A stretch of 9,511 nt of DNA from an uncultured Clostridia bacterium. Its GTDB lineage: Bacteria; Bacillota; Clostridia; Christensenellales; CAG-917. Below are positions 1 to 5,694 of this stretch, one piece after another (position 1 is the stretch's first letter; every line of letters starts with the position of its first letter). The notes beneath the pieces are model-generated. The model ran no database searches. It was given only the letters and a program-made list of their open reading frames with translations, and had not been told where the DNA came from. The translations under genes were made by a program, and so were the position numbers. The stretch covers positions 1 to 9,511 of the forward strand of contig CALGEU010000228.1 in NCBI GenBank assembly GCA_937881285.1. Reading direction: 5' to 3'.

Positions 1-310
1 TTGTATCGTTGTCGCTGATGTGAATTACGCTGCCGCAGTTGCTACACACCAGATGCAAATGCCCCGAACAAAAAGCGGTTTTGTTCAGTCGATACAAGGA
101 TTTGCTGCCGTCTTTTGTCAATTCGCGAATGACTCTATGGTTTTGGACAAGTTTGTCGAGATTTCTATACACAGTGCTTATGCTTACTCCGTCGTTTTTC
201 ACTGCGACAAAAATGTCGTCTGCGGTCATATAATCACTGTCAGCGAGTGCATCCAATATGAGTTTTCTCTGTTTTGTCGTGTAATCTTTCAAATCGTGCC
301 TCGATAACAT
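1..310 (-). CDS. Fur-family metal-dependent repressor, partial (C-terminus off the left edge)
   Basis: About 103 codons of the N-terminal part are present. The winged-helix DNA-binding domain is clear: a TTKQRKLILDAL helix, then TADDIF, then the recognition-helix segment SISTVYRNLDKLV. It is followed by the first metal/dimerisation elements, CSGHLHLVCSNCGSVIHI, where the CxxC pair matches the structural zinc site of the family. The HLHLVCSNCG pattern looks more like Zur-type proteins than PerR, but the residues needed to decide lie outside the window, so no symbol is given. The start is uncertain. ATG at 310 has a poor ribosome binding site, while an in-frame TTG at 292 lies six bases after a GAGG and would begin M-KDYTTKQR, a typical Fur N-terminus. 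The gene has its own promoter just upstream and is separated from cdd by a terminator, so it is a separate transcription unit. Confidence 0.87.
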   Translation of the reverse strand, partial: MLSRHDLKDYTTKQRKLILDALADSDYMTADDIFVAVKNDGVSISTVYRNLDKLVQNHRVIRELTKDGSKSLYRLNKTAFCSGHLHLVCSNCGSVIHISDNDT

Positions 311-328
311 TTGCGATTCATTTGCATA

Positions 329-338
329 TGTTATAACA
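329..338. promoter_or_regulatory. Palindrome TGTTATAACA over the -10 box (possible autoregulatory operator)
   Basis: This perfect 10-bp palindrome covers the whole -10 hexamer of the Fur-family gene. A second half-site, ATAACAT at 304-310, overlaps the proposed ATG and pairs with ATGTTAT at 328-334 as a 7-bp inverted repeat. Fur-family genes are often autoregulated by a palindrome over their promoter, so operator function is plausible. The sequence does not match the Fur, PerR or Zur box consensus I know, so the regulator is not assigned. Confidence 0.4.
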
Positions 339-358
339 AAACCTTGCGTGGTTGTCAA
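330..358 (-). promoter_or_regulatory. Sigma-A type promoter of the Fur-family gene
   Basis: On the minus strand TTGACA (353-358) is followed by a 17-base spacer and TATAAC (330-335), a near-consensus vegetative promoter. Transcription would start near 323, leaving about 12 bases before the ATG at 310 or about 30 before the alternative TTG at 292. Inferred from sequence only. Confidence 0.75.
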
Positions 359-395
359 TACAAATTGAAAAAAAATCAAAAAAAACATCGCATAG

Positions 396-425
396 AAAAA
401 CGCTCGCAGCGAACTGCGAGCGTTT
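396..425 (-). terminator. Rho-independent terminator after the nucleoside-salvage operon
   Basis: A perfect 12-bp stem (398-409 with 414-425, core CGCTCGCAG/CTGCGAGCG) with a four-base loop. On the minus strand the stem is followed at once by five T's and about ten bases later by a run of nine T's. It lies about 160 bases past the cdd stop and upstream of the Fur-family promoter, so it separates the two units. The 160 AT-rich bases between it and cdd (426-587) hold no gene that I can support; a 13-bp palindrome at 469-481 is the only other structure. Confidence 0.78.
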
Positions 426-587
426 CGATTTTTAACATAATACTGCCGTATACATTCTTGTTGTTTTATGCAATTATTGCACATTTTTTATATGATGTTT
501 TTTTGCAACCTTCATGTATTTACTTATTTACTTTCACATCGTTTCTGCACTGAATTTGCATGCTTTTTTTGCACAATCTATACAATA

Positions 588-992
588 CTACAGTTCTTTG
601 CTTGTGAACGTAAGCGGCAATATTTCTTTTAGCGTATAGACTTTGAAGTCGTCGGGAGTGCCGAGTATCACTTTGAAATCGTCATCGCAAAACTCTGCCA
701 TAACCTGACGACACACTCCGCACGGTGCGCAAAGCGGTGACGTCTCTCCGCTTCTTCCGCCAACGATTGCGATACATTCAAACTCTTTTTCGCCTTCGCT
801 GACTGCTTTCGCAAACGCCGTACGTTCGGCGCAAATAGTCGGCGAAAACGCCGCGTTTTCTATGTTGCAACCTGTGTATTCTTTTCCGCTCTTGCCAACG
901 AGAACCGCTCCGACTCTGAAGTTTGAATACGGCACGTGCGAGAAAGCACGCATGTCGTTTGCAAGACTCATAAGTCTTTTATAATCAGCCAT
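588..992 (-). CDS. cdd: Cytidine deaminase
   Basis: This 134-residue protein hydrolytically deaminates cytidine and deoxycytidine to uridine and deoxyuridine in the cytosol, feeding the Pdp step encoded upstream. It has the length and motifs of the homotetrameric Cdd family. VPYSNFRVGAVL (residues 20-31) and GCNIENAAF (41-49) form the substrate site. TICAERTA carries the first zinc Cys (54) and the proton-shuttle Glu (56), and PCGVCRQ carries the other two zinc ligands (Cys91, Cys94). The start at 992 is chosen because AAGGAG lies six bases upstream and the protein then begins MADYKRLM as expected. An in-frame ATG at 1109 would add 39 residues lying inside deoB and unlike any Cdd. It follows deoB by 22 bases and is the last gene of the operon. 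Confidence 0.97.
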   Translation of the reverse strand: MADYKRLMSLANDMRAFSHVPYSNFRVGAVLVGKSGKEYTGCNIENAAFSPTICAERTAFAKAVSEGEKEFECIAIVGGRSGETSPLCAPCGVCRQVMAEFCDDDFKVILGTPDDFKVYTLKEILPLTFTSKEL

Positions 993-998
993 AACTTT

Positions 999-1004
999 CT
1001 CCTT
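999..1004 (-). promoter_or_regulatory. Ribosome binding site that fixes the cdd start
   Basis: AAGGAG on the minus strand, six bases before the ATG at 992. It selects this start over the longer in-frame start at 1109. Confidence 0.85.
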
Positions 1005-1014
1005 TTCGTTGATA

Positions 1015-2181
1015 TTATTTGTCAATGACTTCAGCAAGGAAACTCTCTCCTGCCGTGTCCTGCTTGTCTTGACCAAGATAGTCGAGCACCGTTGCGCTGA
1101 TGTCTGCAAAAGTGGGGCGAGTGCCGAGATTTACGCCGTGTTTGATATGCTTGCCGCAAATTATCATCGGCACATACTCGCGCGAATGGTCGGTTGACGG
1201 CGTTGCGGGATCGCAACCGTGATCCGCCGTGATGATAAGAATATCGTCGTCACGCATATTCGGCAAAAACTGACCGAGTTGCACGTCAAATTCCGTCATT
1301 GCGTTGGCATAGCCTGCGATGTCGTTGCGATGACCGTATTTCATATCGAAATCCACGAGATTGACGAAACAAAGTCCTTCAAAATCGCGTTTTTGGATGT
1401 CGAGCGTCACTTCCATGCCGTTTGTATTGCTCGTTGTACGGTTGGATTCGCTCACGCTCTTGCCTGCAAATATGTCGTATATTTTGCCGACGGAGATGGT
1501 GGCAAGCCCGTGTTGTTTCAATACGTCGAGCATCGTCGTGTGCGGCGGAACAAGCGAGTAGTCATGCCTGTTCGGCGTGCGAGTATATGGCCACTCTCCT
1601 GTGAACGGACGAGCTATAACTCTTCCCACACCGTGTTCGCCTTGCAGAATTTCGCGTGCTATTTCGCAATATCTGTACAATTCGGGCACGGGAACGTAGT
1701 CTTCGTGCGCCGCAATCTGAAATACGCTGTCGGCTGACGTGTACACGATAAGCGCGCCGGTTTCTATGCTTTCTTTGCCGTAGTCTTTGATGACTTCCGT
1801 GCCGGAATAGGGCTTGTTGCAAAGCGTTTTGCGTCCAGTACGTCTTTCAAATTCGTCGATGACTTCTTTCGGAAAACCGTTCGGATAAGTCGGAAGCGGC
1901 TTCGGAGAGATAATGCCTGCGATTTCCCAGTGACCTATGGTTGTATCTTTGCCCATAGACGTCTCTTTCATACGCGCGAAACTGCCTTTCGGGTTTTCCA
2001 CTCCGCCACCGACGCCTTCGATGTTGAACAATCCTAAATCCACGAGATTCGGGCAGTTGAAATGCGAATCTTTTCTTATTACTCCCAGCGTGTTGCTGCC
2101 TTCGTCGTGCCAAAGATACGCGTCGGGCATTTCGCCGCAACCGCAACTGTCAAGCACGATTATAAAAACTCTTTTGCTCAT
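1015..2181 (-). CDS. deoB: Phosphopentomutase
   Basis: This protein (388 residues) interconverts (deoxy)ribose-1-phosphate and (deoxy)ribose-5-phosphate. It links the phosphorylases Pdp and DeoD to DeoC and the pentose phosphate pathway. It belongs to the alkaline-phosphatase superfamily and has the usual length of the bacterial Drm/DeoB group. Visible motifs are LDSCGCGEMPDA (metal Asp11), GKDTTIGHWE (about 78-86, containing the phosphorylated Thr), VDFDMKYGHRND (Asp279, His284), TADHGCDP (Asp320, His321) and STDHSRE (His332). These correspond in order and spacing to the two-manganese site of the Bacillus cereus enzyme. The start at 2181 is preferred because AAGGAG lies four bases upstream; the in-frame ATG at 2205 would add eight residues and has no such site. 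It lies 100 bases after deoD and 22 before cdd. Confidence 0.97.
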   Translation of the reverse strand: MSKRVFIIVLDSCGCGEMPDAYLWHDEGSNTLGVIRKDSHFNCPNLVDLGLFNIEGVGGGVENPKGSFARMKETSMGKDTTIGHWEIAGIISPKPLPTYPNGFPKEVIDEFERRTGRKTLCNKPYSGTEVIKDYGKESIETGALIVYTSADSVFQIAAHEDYVPVPELYRYCEIAREILQGEHGVGRVIARPFTGEWPYTRTPNRHDYSLVPPHTTMLDVLKQHGLATISVGKIYDIFAGKSVSESNRTTSNTNGMEVTLDIQKRDFEGLCFVNLVDFDMKYGHRNDIAGYANAMTEFDVQLGQFLPNMRDDDILIITADHGCDPATPSTDHSREYVPMIICGKHIKHGVNLGTRPTFADISATVLDYLGQDKQDTAGESFLAEVIDK

Positions 2182-2185
2182 AATT

Positions 2186-2191
2186 CTCCTT
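2186..2191 (-). promoter_or_regulatory. Ribosome binding site that fixes the deoB start
   Basis: AAGGAG on the minus strand, four bases before the ATG at 2181. It supports MSKRVFII as the true N-terminus rather than the in-frame ATG at 2205. Confidence 0.8.
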
Positions 2192-2272
2192 TTTGTCGAC
2201 TGCACCGCGATTTTGCAAAGCGGTCGATGTTCAAATTCAAATTTTGATTATGTTTTTTATTATATTTCTTTT

Positions 2273-2290
2273 CTTGCGCCGTTACGCAAG
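2273..2290 (-). repeat. Inverted repeat over the deoD stop codon
   Basis: CTTGCG and CGCAAG form a perfect 6-bp stem around a six-base loop that contains the deoD TAA stop (2282-2284). On the minus strand it is followed by A-rich rather than T-rich sequence, so it is not a terminator. A role in mRNA stability or partial decoupling of deoB from deoD is possible but unproven; a chance 6-bp stem cannot be excluded. Confidence 0.35.
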
Positions 2291-2989
2291 TTCGAGTGCT
2301 ATTTCCATCATTTTGGTGAAAGAATTTTGTCTTTCTTCCGCCGTCGTGTTTTCTTCGGGATAGATGAAACTGTCGCTCACGGTGCAGATACAAAGTGCTT
2401 TTTTGCCCGCTCTTGCCGCATTGCAATAGAGCGCGGCGGATTCCATCTCAACGCCGAGAACCCCCATCTTTGCCCATTCCATACCGCTGTTCGCGTCGTC
2501 GTAGAACATATCCGACGAGAAGATGTTTCCCACCTTATAATTTACGCCTTTCTTTTCGCAAAGGTCTGCCGCTCTGCGCACAAGATCAAAGTCCGCAATC
2601 GGGCAGAAAGTGCCGGGCAGATTGTATTGCATTGCGTAATTTCCGTTGGTGCAAGCACCCATTGCGATGATTATGTCTCTTGCGTGCAAGTCTTTGTCGA
2701 AAGAGCCGCACGAACCGATGCGAATTATGTTTTTCACGTCGTAGAAATTGAAGAGCTCATACGAATAAATGCCGATTGACGGTTGTCCCATGCCCGACGC
2801 CATCACGGAAACGCGTTTGCCTTTGTAGTAGCCCGTGTATCCGTTGACTCCGCGCACGTTGTTGACAAGCACTGCGTCATCGAGAAAATTCTCCGCGATA
2901 AACTTTGCGCGAAGGGGGTCTCCCGGCATAAGAACGGTGTCTGCGAAATCGCCGAGTTTTGCTGTTATGTGTGGGGTTGGAACTGCCAT
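2282..2989 (-). CDS. deoD: Purine nucleoside phosphorylase, DeoD (hexameric) type
   Basis: This protein (235 residues) phosphorolyses purine (deoxy)nucleosides to the free base and (deoxy)ribose-1-phosphate, the substrate of the DeoB encoded just downstream. It is the low-molecular-mass, 6-oxo/6-amino purine type of the NP-I family. Evidence includes the N-terminal PTPHITAKLGDFADTVLMPGDPLRAKFI region with the phosphate-binding GDPLR (residues 23-27), RIGSCGS (90-96), and GVEMESAALY (179-188), which binds the ribose. The catalytic TVSD (Asp206) is followed by TTAEERQ with the partner Arg220. After the catalytic Asp it reads SFIYPEE where the E. coli enzyme has HIRTHEQ, a loop that often varies. 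A GGAG lies eight bases before the ATG. A 227-base gap with repeats separates it from deoC, so it may begin a separately controlled segment. Confidence 0.96.
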   Translation of the reverse strand: MAVPTPHITAKLGDFADTVLMPGDPLRAKFIAENFLDDAVLVNNVRGVNGYTGYYKGKRVSVMASGMGQPSIGIYSYELFNFYDVKNIIRIGSCGSFDKDLHARDIIIAMGACTNGNYAMQYNLPGTFCPIADFDLVRRAADLCEKKGVNYKVGNIFSSDMFYDDANSGMEWAKMGVLGVEMESAALYCNAARAGKKALCICTVSDSFIYPEENTTAEERQNSFTKMMEIALELA

Positions 2990-3037
2990 AGTTTTTTCTC
3001 CGTTATTTTTATTTTATTCACCGAACAAGCATTTGAT

Positions 3038-3204
3038 TATGTCGTTTTGCATATATAAAACTTTGTTTCGGTGAGTTTGCGCATATTTGCATACGTCACT
3101 TCGTTTTGTTTTTGCATGCACATATTCGCATATTTTCAAAAGACCTTATATGCCGATATGCGCATATATCGAACGCTTCGATTTTCACTTGCACATATCT
3201 TCAT
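3038..3204 (-). repeat. Degenerate ~39-bp tandem repeat array between deoC and deoD
   Basis: On the minus strand a 15-base element close to ATGCRAATATGYGCA recurs, always in the same orientation. Copies lie at 3190-3204 (two mismatches), 3151-3165 (three), 3117-3131 (exact) and 3078-3092 (exact). A decayed fifth at 3038-3052 keeps only the first eight bases or so. Element starts are 39, 34, 39 and 40 bases apart, and the intervening sequence shares weaker similarity (CGAA/AAAG blocks). The array fills most of the 227-base gap upstream of deoD. Function is unknown: clustered activator or repressor sites, or a decayed minisatellite. I saw no convincing -35/-10 pair in the gap. Confidence 0.55.
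3154..3171. promoter_or_regulatory. Inverted repeat CGATAT-N6-ATATCG (operator-like)
   Basis: Perfect 6-bp arms flank GCGCAT, and the centre contains a perfect 12-bp palindrome ATATGCGCATAT (3156-3167). It is joined directly to a second small inverted repeat CGAA-CGC-TTCG (3170-3180). It lies about 170 bases upstream of deoD and straddles the boundary between repeat copies one and two. It could be a regulator site for deoD-deoB-cdd. It does not match the DeoR or CytR operators known to me. Confidence 0.4.
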
Positions 3205-3216
3205 TTTTGCCGTCAA

Positions 3217-3888
3217 TCAATAAGAGCCTTCTTCCGCTTCCTGTTTCTTGACGATTTTGACGATGCGGCTCGTGCCGAGTCTTTCTGCGCCGAGTCTTAT
3301 AAACTCTTCTGCGTCTTCCATAGACGAAATGCCGCCTGCCGCTTTCATCTTCACTCCTTCCCCGATGTTTTCAGAGAACAGTTTGATGTCTGCAAACGTT
3401 GCGCCGGCCTTTGAAAAGCCTGTCGAAGTCTTTATGAAATCTGCGCCCGCTTCGGTCACGATACGGCACATTTTGATTTTTTCTTCGTCGGTGAGAAGAC
3501 ACGTCTCGATAATGACTTTGAGAATCTTGTTGCCGCACGCTTTTTTGAGCGTCTTGATTTCATTGAGCACGTATTCGTCGTCCCCTGCTTTGAGAGCTCC
3601 GATGTTGATGACCATATCGATTTCGTCCGCGCCGTTTGCGAGTGCGTCTTTCGTTTCAAACTCTTTCACAGCCGTGGTGTTGTAGCCGTTTGGGAAACCG
3701 ATGACCGTGCATATTGCAAGTCTGTCGCCGACGTATTCTTTTGCTTTTTTCACGTAGCACGGCGGAATGCACACCGACGCCGTCTGATATTTCATGCCGT
3801 CGTCGCAAATTGCTTTGATGTCGTCCCACGTTGCCGTTTGCGCAAGCAAGGTGTGGTCGCATTTGCTCAATATAGTTTTAACGTCCAT
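3217..3888 (-). CDS. deoC: Deoxyribose-phosphate aldolase
   Basis: This protein (223 residues) cleaves 2-deoxyribose-5-phosphate, produced by DeoB, into glyceraldehyde-3-phosphate and acetaldehyde; it is the exit of deoxynucleosides into glycolysis. It is a class I TIM-barrel aldolase of the usual bacterial length. Evidence includes CDHTLLAQTAT near the N-terminus, TVIGFPNGYNTTAVK (61-75), and GADEIDMVINIG (86-97) with the proton-relay Asp91. Also visible are KVIIETCLL (124-132), FIKTSTGFS with the Schiff-base Lys153, and MKAAGGI with the activating Lys182. AGGA lies about nine bases before the ATG. It is 24 bases downstream of psuG, so the two are very probably cotranscribed, while the 227-base gap after it suggests possible new control before deoD. 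No acetaldehyde dehydrogenase lies nearby. Confidence 0.97.
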   Translation of the reverse strand: MDVKTILSKCDHTLLAQTATWDDIKAICDDGMKYQTASVCIPPCYVKKAKEYVGDRLAICTVIGFPNGYNTTAVKEFETKDALANGADEIDMVINIGALKAGDDEYVLNEIKTLKKACGNKILKVIIETCLLTDEEKIKMCRIVTEAGADFIKTSTGFSKAGATFADIKLFSENIGEGVKMKAAGGISSMEDAEEFIRLGAERLGTSRIVKIVKKQEAEEGSY

Positions 3889-3912
3889 AGTTAATATCCT
3901 GCCTTATTATAT

Positions 3913-4833
3913 TTATTTGCCGAGTTTTGAGAGTTCCACCGCGATTTTCGATGCAAGAACCGCGTTGTTAAGCACGAGTTTGATATTGCTTTCAAGGCTC
4001 TCTCCGCCCGTGATTTTCTGAATTTTGTCAAGCAAAAACGGAGTTATGTCTTTGCCCTTTACACCTTTTTCGTCCGCTTCCTTCACCGCTTCTTTTATGA
4101 CGGTTTCAATATATTCCGCGTCCATAGAGTACTGCTCGGGAATGGGATTGCAAATCAGCATACCGCCACCCAAATCGAGTGCGTCTTTTGCATATATGGC
4201 ACGTGCGACTTCACTCGGCGTATCCATTCTTTGCGTAAGTTTGAATCCGCTCTTTGACGTGAAAAACGCAGGCAATTCGTCTGTTCCGTATCCGACGACT
4301 GCGACGCCTTTCGTTTCGAGATATTCGAGCGTAAGTCCCAAATCGAGTATGCTCTTTGCACCTGCGCACACGACGTTGACGGGAGTACGGGCGAGTTCTT
4401 CAAGGTCGGCGGAAATGTCCATAGTCTTTTCCGCTCCCCTGTGCACTCCGCCGATTCCGCCCGTTGCAAACACCTTTATGCCTGCCATATGGGCAAACAT
4501 CATAGTCGTTGCAACCGTAGTTGCGCCGTCAAGCCCTTTCGACACGACGAACGGGACGTCTCTTCTCGACGTCTTCGTTACGGTTAGACCTGCCTTGCCG
4601 AGATGCTCGATTTCGTCTTTAGAGCAACCGACCGTTATGACGCCTTGAATGATTGCGATAGTCGCAGGCACTGCGCCGTTGTCTTCGACGGTCTTTTCGA
4701 CGGTCAAAGCGGTTTCGACGTTTTTGGGATACGGCATACCGTGCGATATAATAGTAGATTCGAGAGCGACGACGGGTTTGCCGTCCGCTATCGCTTGTTT
4801 CACTTCTTCGGAAATCTTAATTGTACAATTCAT
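3913..4833 (-). CDS. psuG: Pseudouridine-5'-phosphate glycosidase
   Basis: This protein (306 residues) reversibly cleaves the C-C glycosidic bond of pseudouridine-5'-phosphate, giving uracil and ribose-5-phosphate, to recycle the modified nucleoside from degraded tRNA and rRNA. All active-site residues of the E. coli enzyme appear with a constant offset of six: Glu25 in VALESTIISHGMP, Lys87 in TVTKTSRRD, the manganese ligand Asp143 in DISADL, and the Schiff-base Lys160 in CAGAKSILD. The GGIGGVHRGAEKT signature (125-137) is intact. The start has AAGGAAG upstream and gives a length close to the family norm. Its usual partner, pseudouridine kinase PsuK, is not in the window, so the substrate must be made elsewhere or by another kinase. 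It is followed by deoC after 24 bases and preceded by a 230-base gap with three palindromes. Confidence 0.96.
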   Translation of the reverse strand: MNCTIKISEEVKQAIADGKPVVALESTIISHGMPYPKNVETALTVEKTVEDNGAVPATIAIIQGVITVGCSKDEIEHLGKAGLTVTKTSRRDVPFVVSKGLDGATTVATTMMFAHMAGIKVFATGGIGGVHRGAEKTMDISADLEELARTPVNVVCAGAKSILDLGLTLEYLETKGVAVVGYGTDELPAFFTSKSGFKLTQRMDTPSEVARAIYAKDALDLGGGMLICNPIPEQYSMDAEYIETVIKEAVKEADEKGVKGKDITPFLLDKIQKITGGESLESNIKLVLNNAVLASKIAVELSKLGK

Positions 4834-4885
4834 TTTCTTTTCTTCCTTGTCGTTTTCTTTCCGTTTTTGCCTTGTTACACATCAA

Positions 4886-4900
4886 TACACTTTTCGTGTT
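4886..4900. promoter_or_regulatory. AACAC-N5-GTGTT palindrome, copy 1 (nearest psuG)
   Basis: TACAC-TTTTC-GTGTT on the plus strand has one mismatch in the left arm. On the minus strand it reads AACACGAAAAGTGTA and lies about 55 bases before the psuG start. Confidence 0.45.
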
Positions 4901-4934
4901 TTGATTTGTTTATCGATTAACTGCAACACCACAC

Positions 4935-4949
4935 AACACAAATCGTGTT
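4935..4949. promoter_or_regulatory. AACAC-N5-GTGTT palindrome, copy 2
   Basis: AACAC-AAATC-GTGTT on the plus strand; arms perfect. The centre is 49 bases from copy 1. It shares the flanking T's after GTGTT with the other copies, so similarity extends beyond the arms. Confidence 0.5.
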
Positions 4950-5018
4950 TTACGCCAACTTTAATGCGCTTATTATTTGCGGTTTTCGGACATTTTTCTT
5001 CGATTATCGCAATTTTTC

Positions 5019-5033
5019 AACACGTTTCGTGTT
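5019..5033. promoter_or_regulatory. AACAC-N5-GTGTT palindrome, copy 3 (just after udk)
   Basis: AACAC-GTTTC-GTGTT on the plus strand has arms that extend inward to AACACG/CGTGTT, giving a 6-bp perfect inverted repeat. The centre is 84 bases from copy 2, about eight helical turns. It lies about 30 bases after the udk stop and has no T-run fit for a terminator on the minus strand. Confidence 0.5.
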
Positions 5034-5063
5034 TTATATAAGTATCTGACAATCACCTTATTT

Positions 5064-5684
5064 TTATTGTTCGGTTGCTATGCGACGCAGTATCGCGTTG
5101 ACTATCATATCGTAGGCAACATCGTTGTGTCCGCCTTCGGGAACGATTATATCGGCAAGACGTTTGCTCGGTTCGATAAAATGCTCGTGCATGGGCTTGA
5201 CCGTCGTAAGATACTGTTTCACGACCGAGTCGAGACTTCTGCCCCTTTCGTTCACGTCGCGCATGATACGTCTTATTATCCTGACGTCCGCGTCCGTGTC
5301 AACGTATATCTTTATGTCGAGCATATTCACGATTTGCGGATTTTGAAACGCCATAATTCCTTCTATTATGACGACTTTCGCACTTTTGGTCTCAACCCAT
5401 TCGTCGCAACGGGAGTGCGTGGAAAAATCGTAAGTCGGATGATAAACGGTCTCTCCGTTTTTGAGTTTCGCTATATGCTCGACAAGCAACGCCATATCCA
5501 ACGAGTCGGGATGGTCGTAATTTATCTTGCAACGCTCTTCGTACGGCATGTCGTGATTGTCCTTGTAATAGCAATCCATGCTGAGCATCACGCTGTCTTT
5601 GCCGAACGCCTTGTGAATTCTTCTTGCGAGAGTGGTTTTGCCGCTTCCCGTTCCGCCTGCTATGCCTATGACGATACTGCTCAT
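5064..5684 (-). CDS. udk: Uridine kinase (uridine/cytidine kinase)
   Basis: This protein (206 residues) phosphorylates uridine and cytidine to UMP and CMP with a nucleoside triphosphate, the salvage route that competes with Pdp and Cdd. It belongs to the PRK/uridine kinase P-loop family at the usual length of about 210. Evidence includes IGIAGGTGSGKTTLA (Walker A, residues 6-20), LSMDCYYKD (35-42), and NYDHPDSLDMALL (55-67) with the nucleoside-binding Asp. YDFSTHSR, VIIEGIMAF (the Walker B strand), RRIMRDVNERGRS (the Arg-rich lid) and FIEPSKRLADIIVPEGG follow. It starts ten bases after the tdk stop, and AAGGAG overlaps the end of tdk, so translation of the two is probably coupled. It is the last gene before the 230-base gap upstream of psuG. 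Confidence 0.96.
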   Translation of the reverse strand: MSSIVIGIAGGTGSGKTTLARRIHKAFGKDSVMLSMDCYYKDNHDMPYEERCKINYDHPDSLDMALLVEHIAKLKNGETVYHPTYDFSTHSRCDEWVETKSAKVVIIEGIMAFQNPQIVNMLDIKIYVDTDADVRIIRRIMRDVNERGRSLDSVVKQYLTTVKPMHEHFIEPSKRLADIIVPEGGHNDVAYDMIVNAILRRIATEQ

Positions 5685-5694
5685 GTTTTTCTCC

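Noticed and set aside
469..481. Palindrome TGCAAT-T-ATTGCA in the cdd-terminator interval
   Set aside because: It is a single copy of simple AT-rich symmetry far from any promoter, and it folds poorly as RNA because the centre is one base.
588..1109. Extended 173-residue version of Cdd
   Set aside because: The extra 39 residues lie inside deoB and have no ribosome binding site, whereas the ATG at 992 has an ideal one and gives the normal family length.
1937..2779. Plus-strand open frame (280 codons) across deoB and deoD
   Set aside because: It crosses two certain minus-strand genes and their spacer, and it has no recognisable motif.
3038..3204. CRISPR array
   Set aside because: The conserved core is only about 15 bases and degenerate, the intervals are similar to each other rather than unique spacers, and there are no cas genes.
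4886..5033. NrdR boxes (ACAC...GTGT)
   Set aside because: NrdR sites have an eight-base AT centre; these have a five-base centre, and no ribonucleotide reductase gene is nearby.
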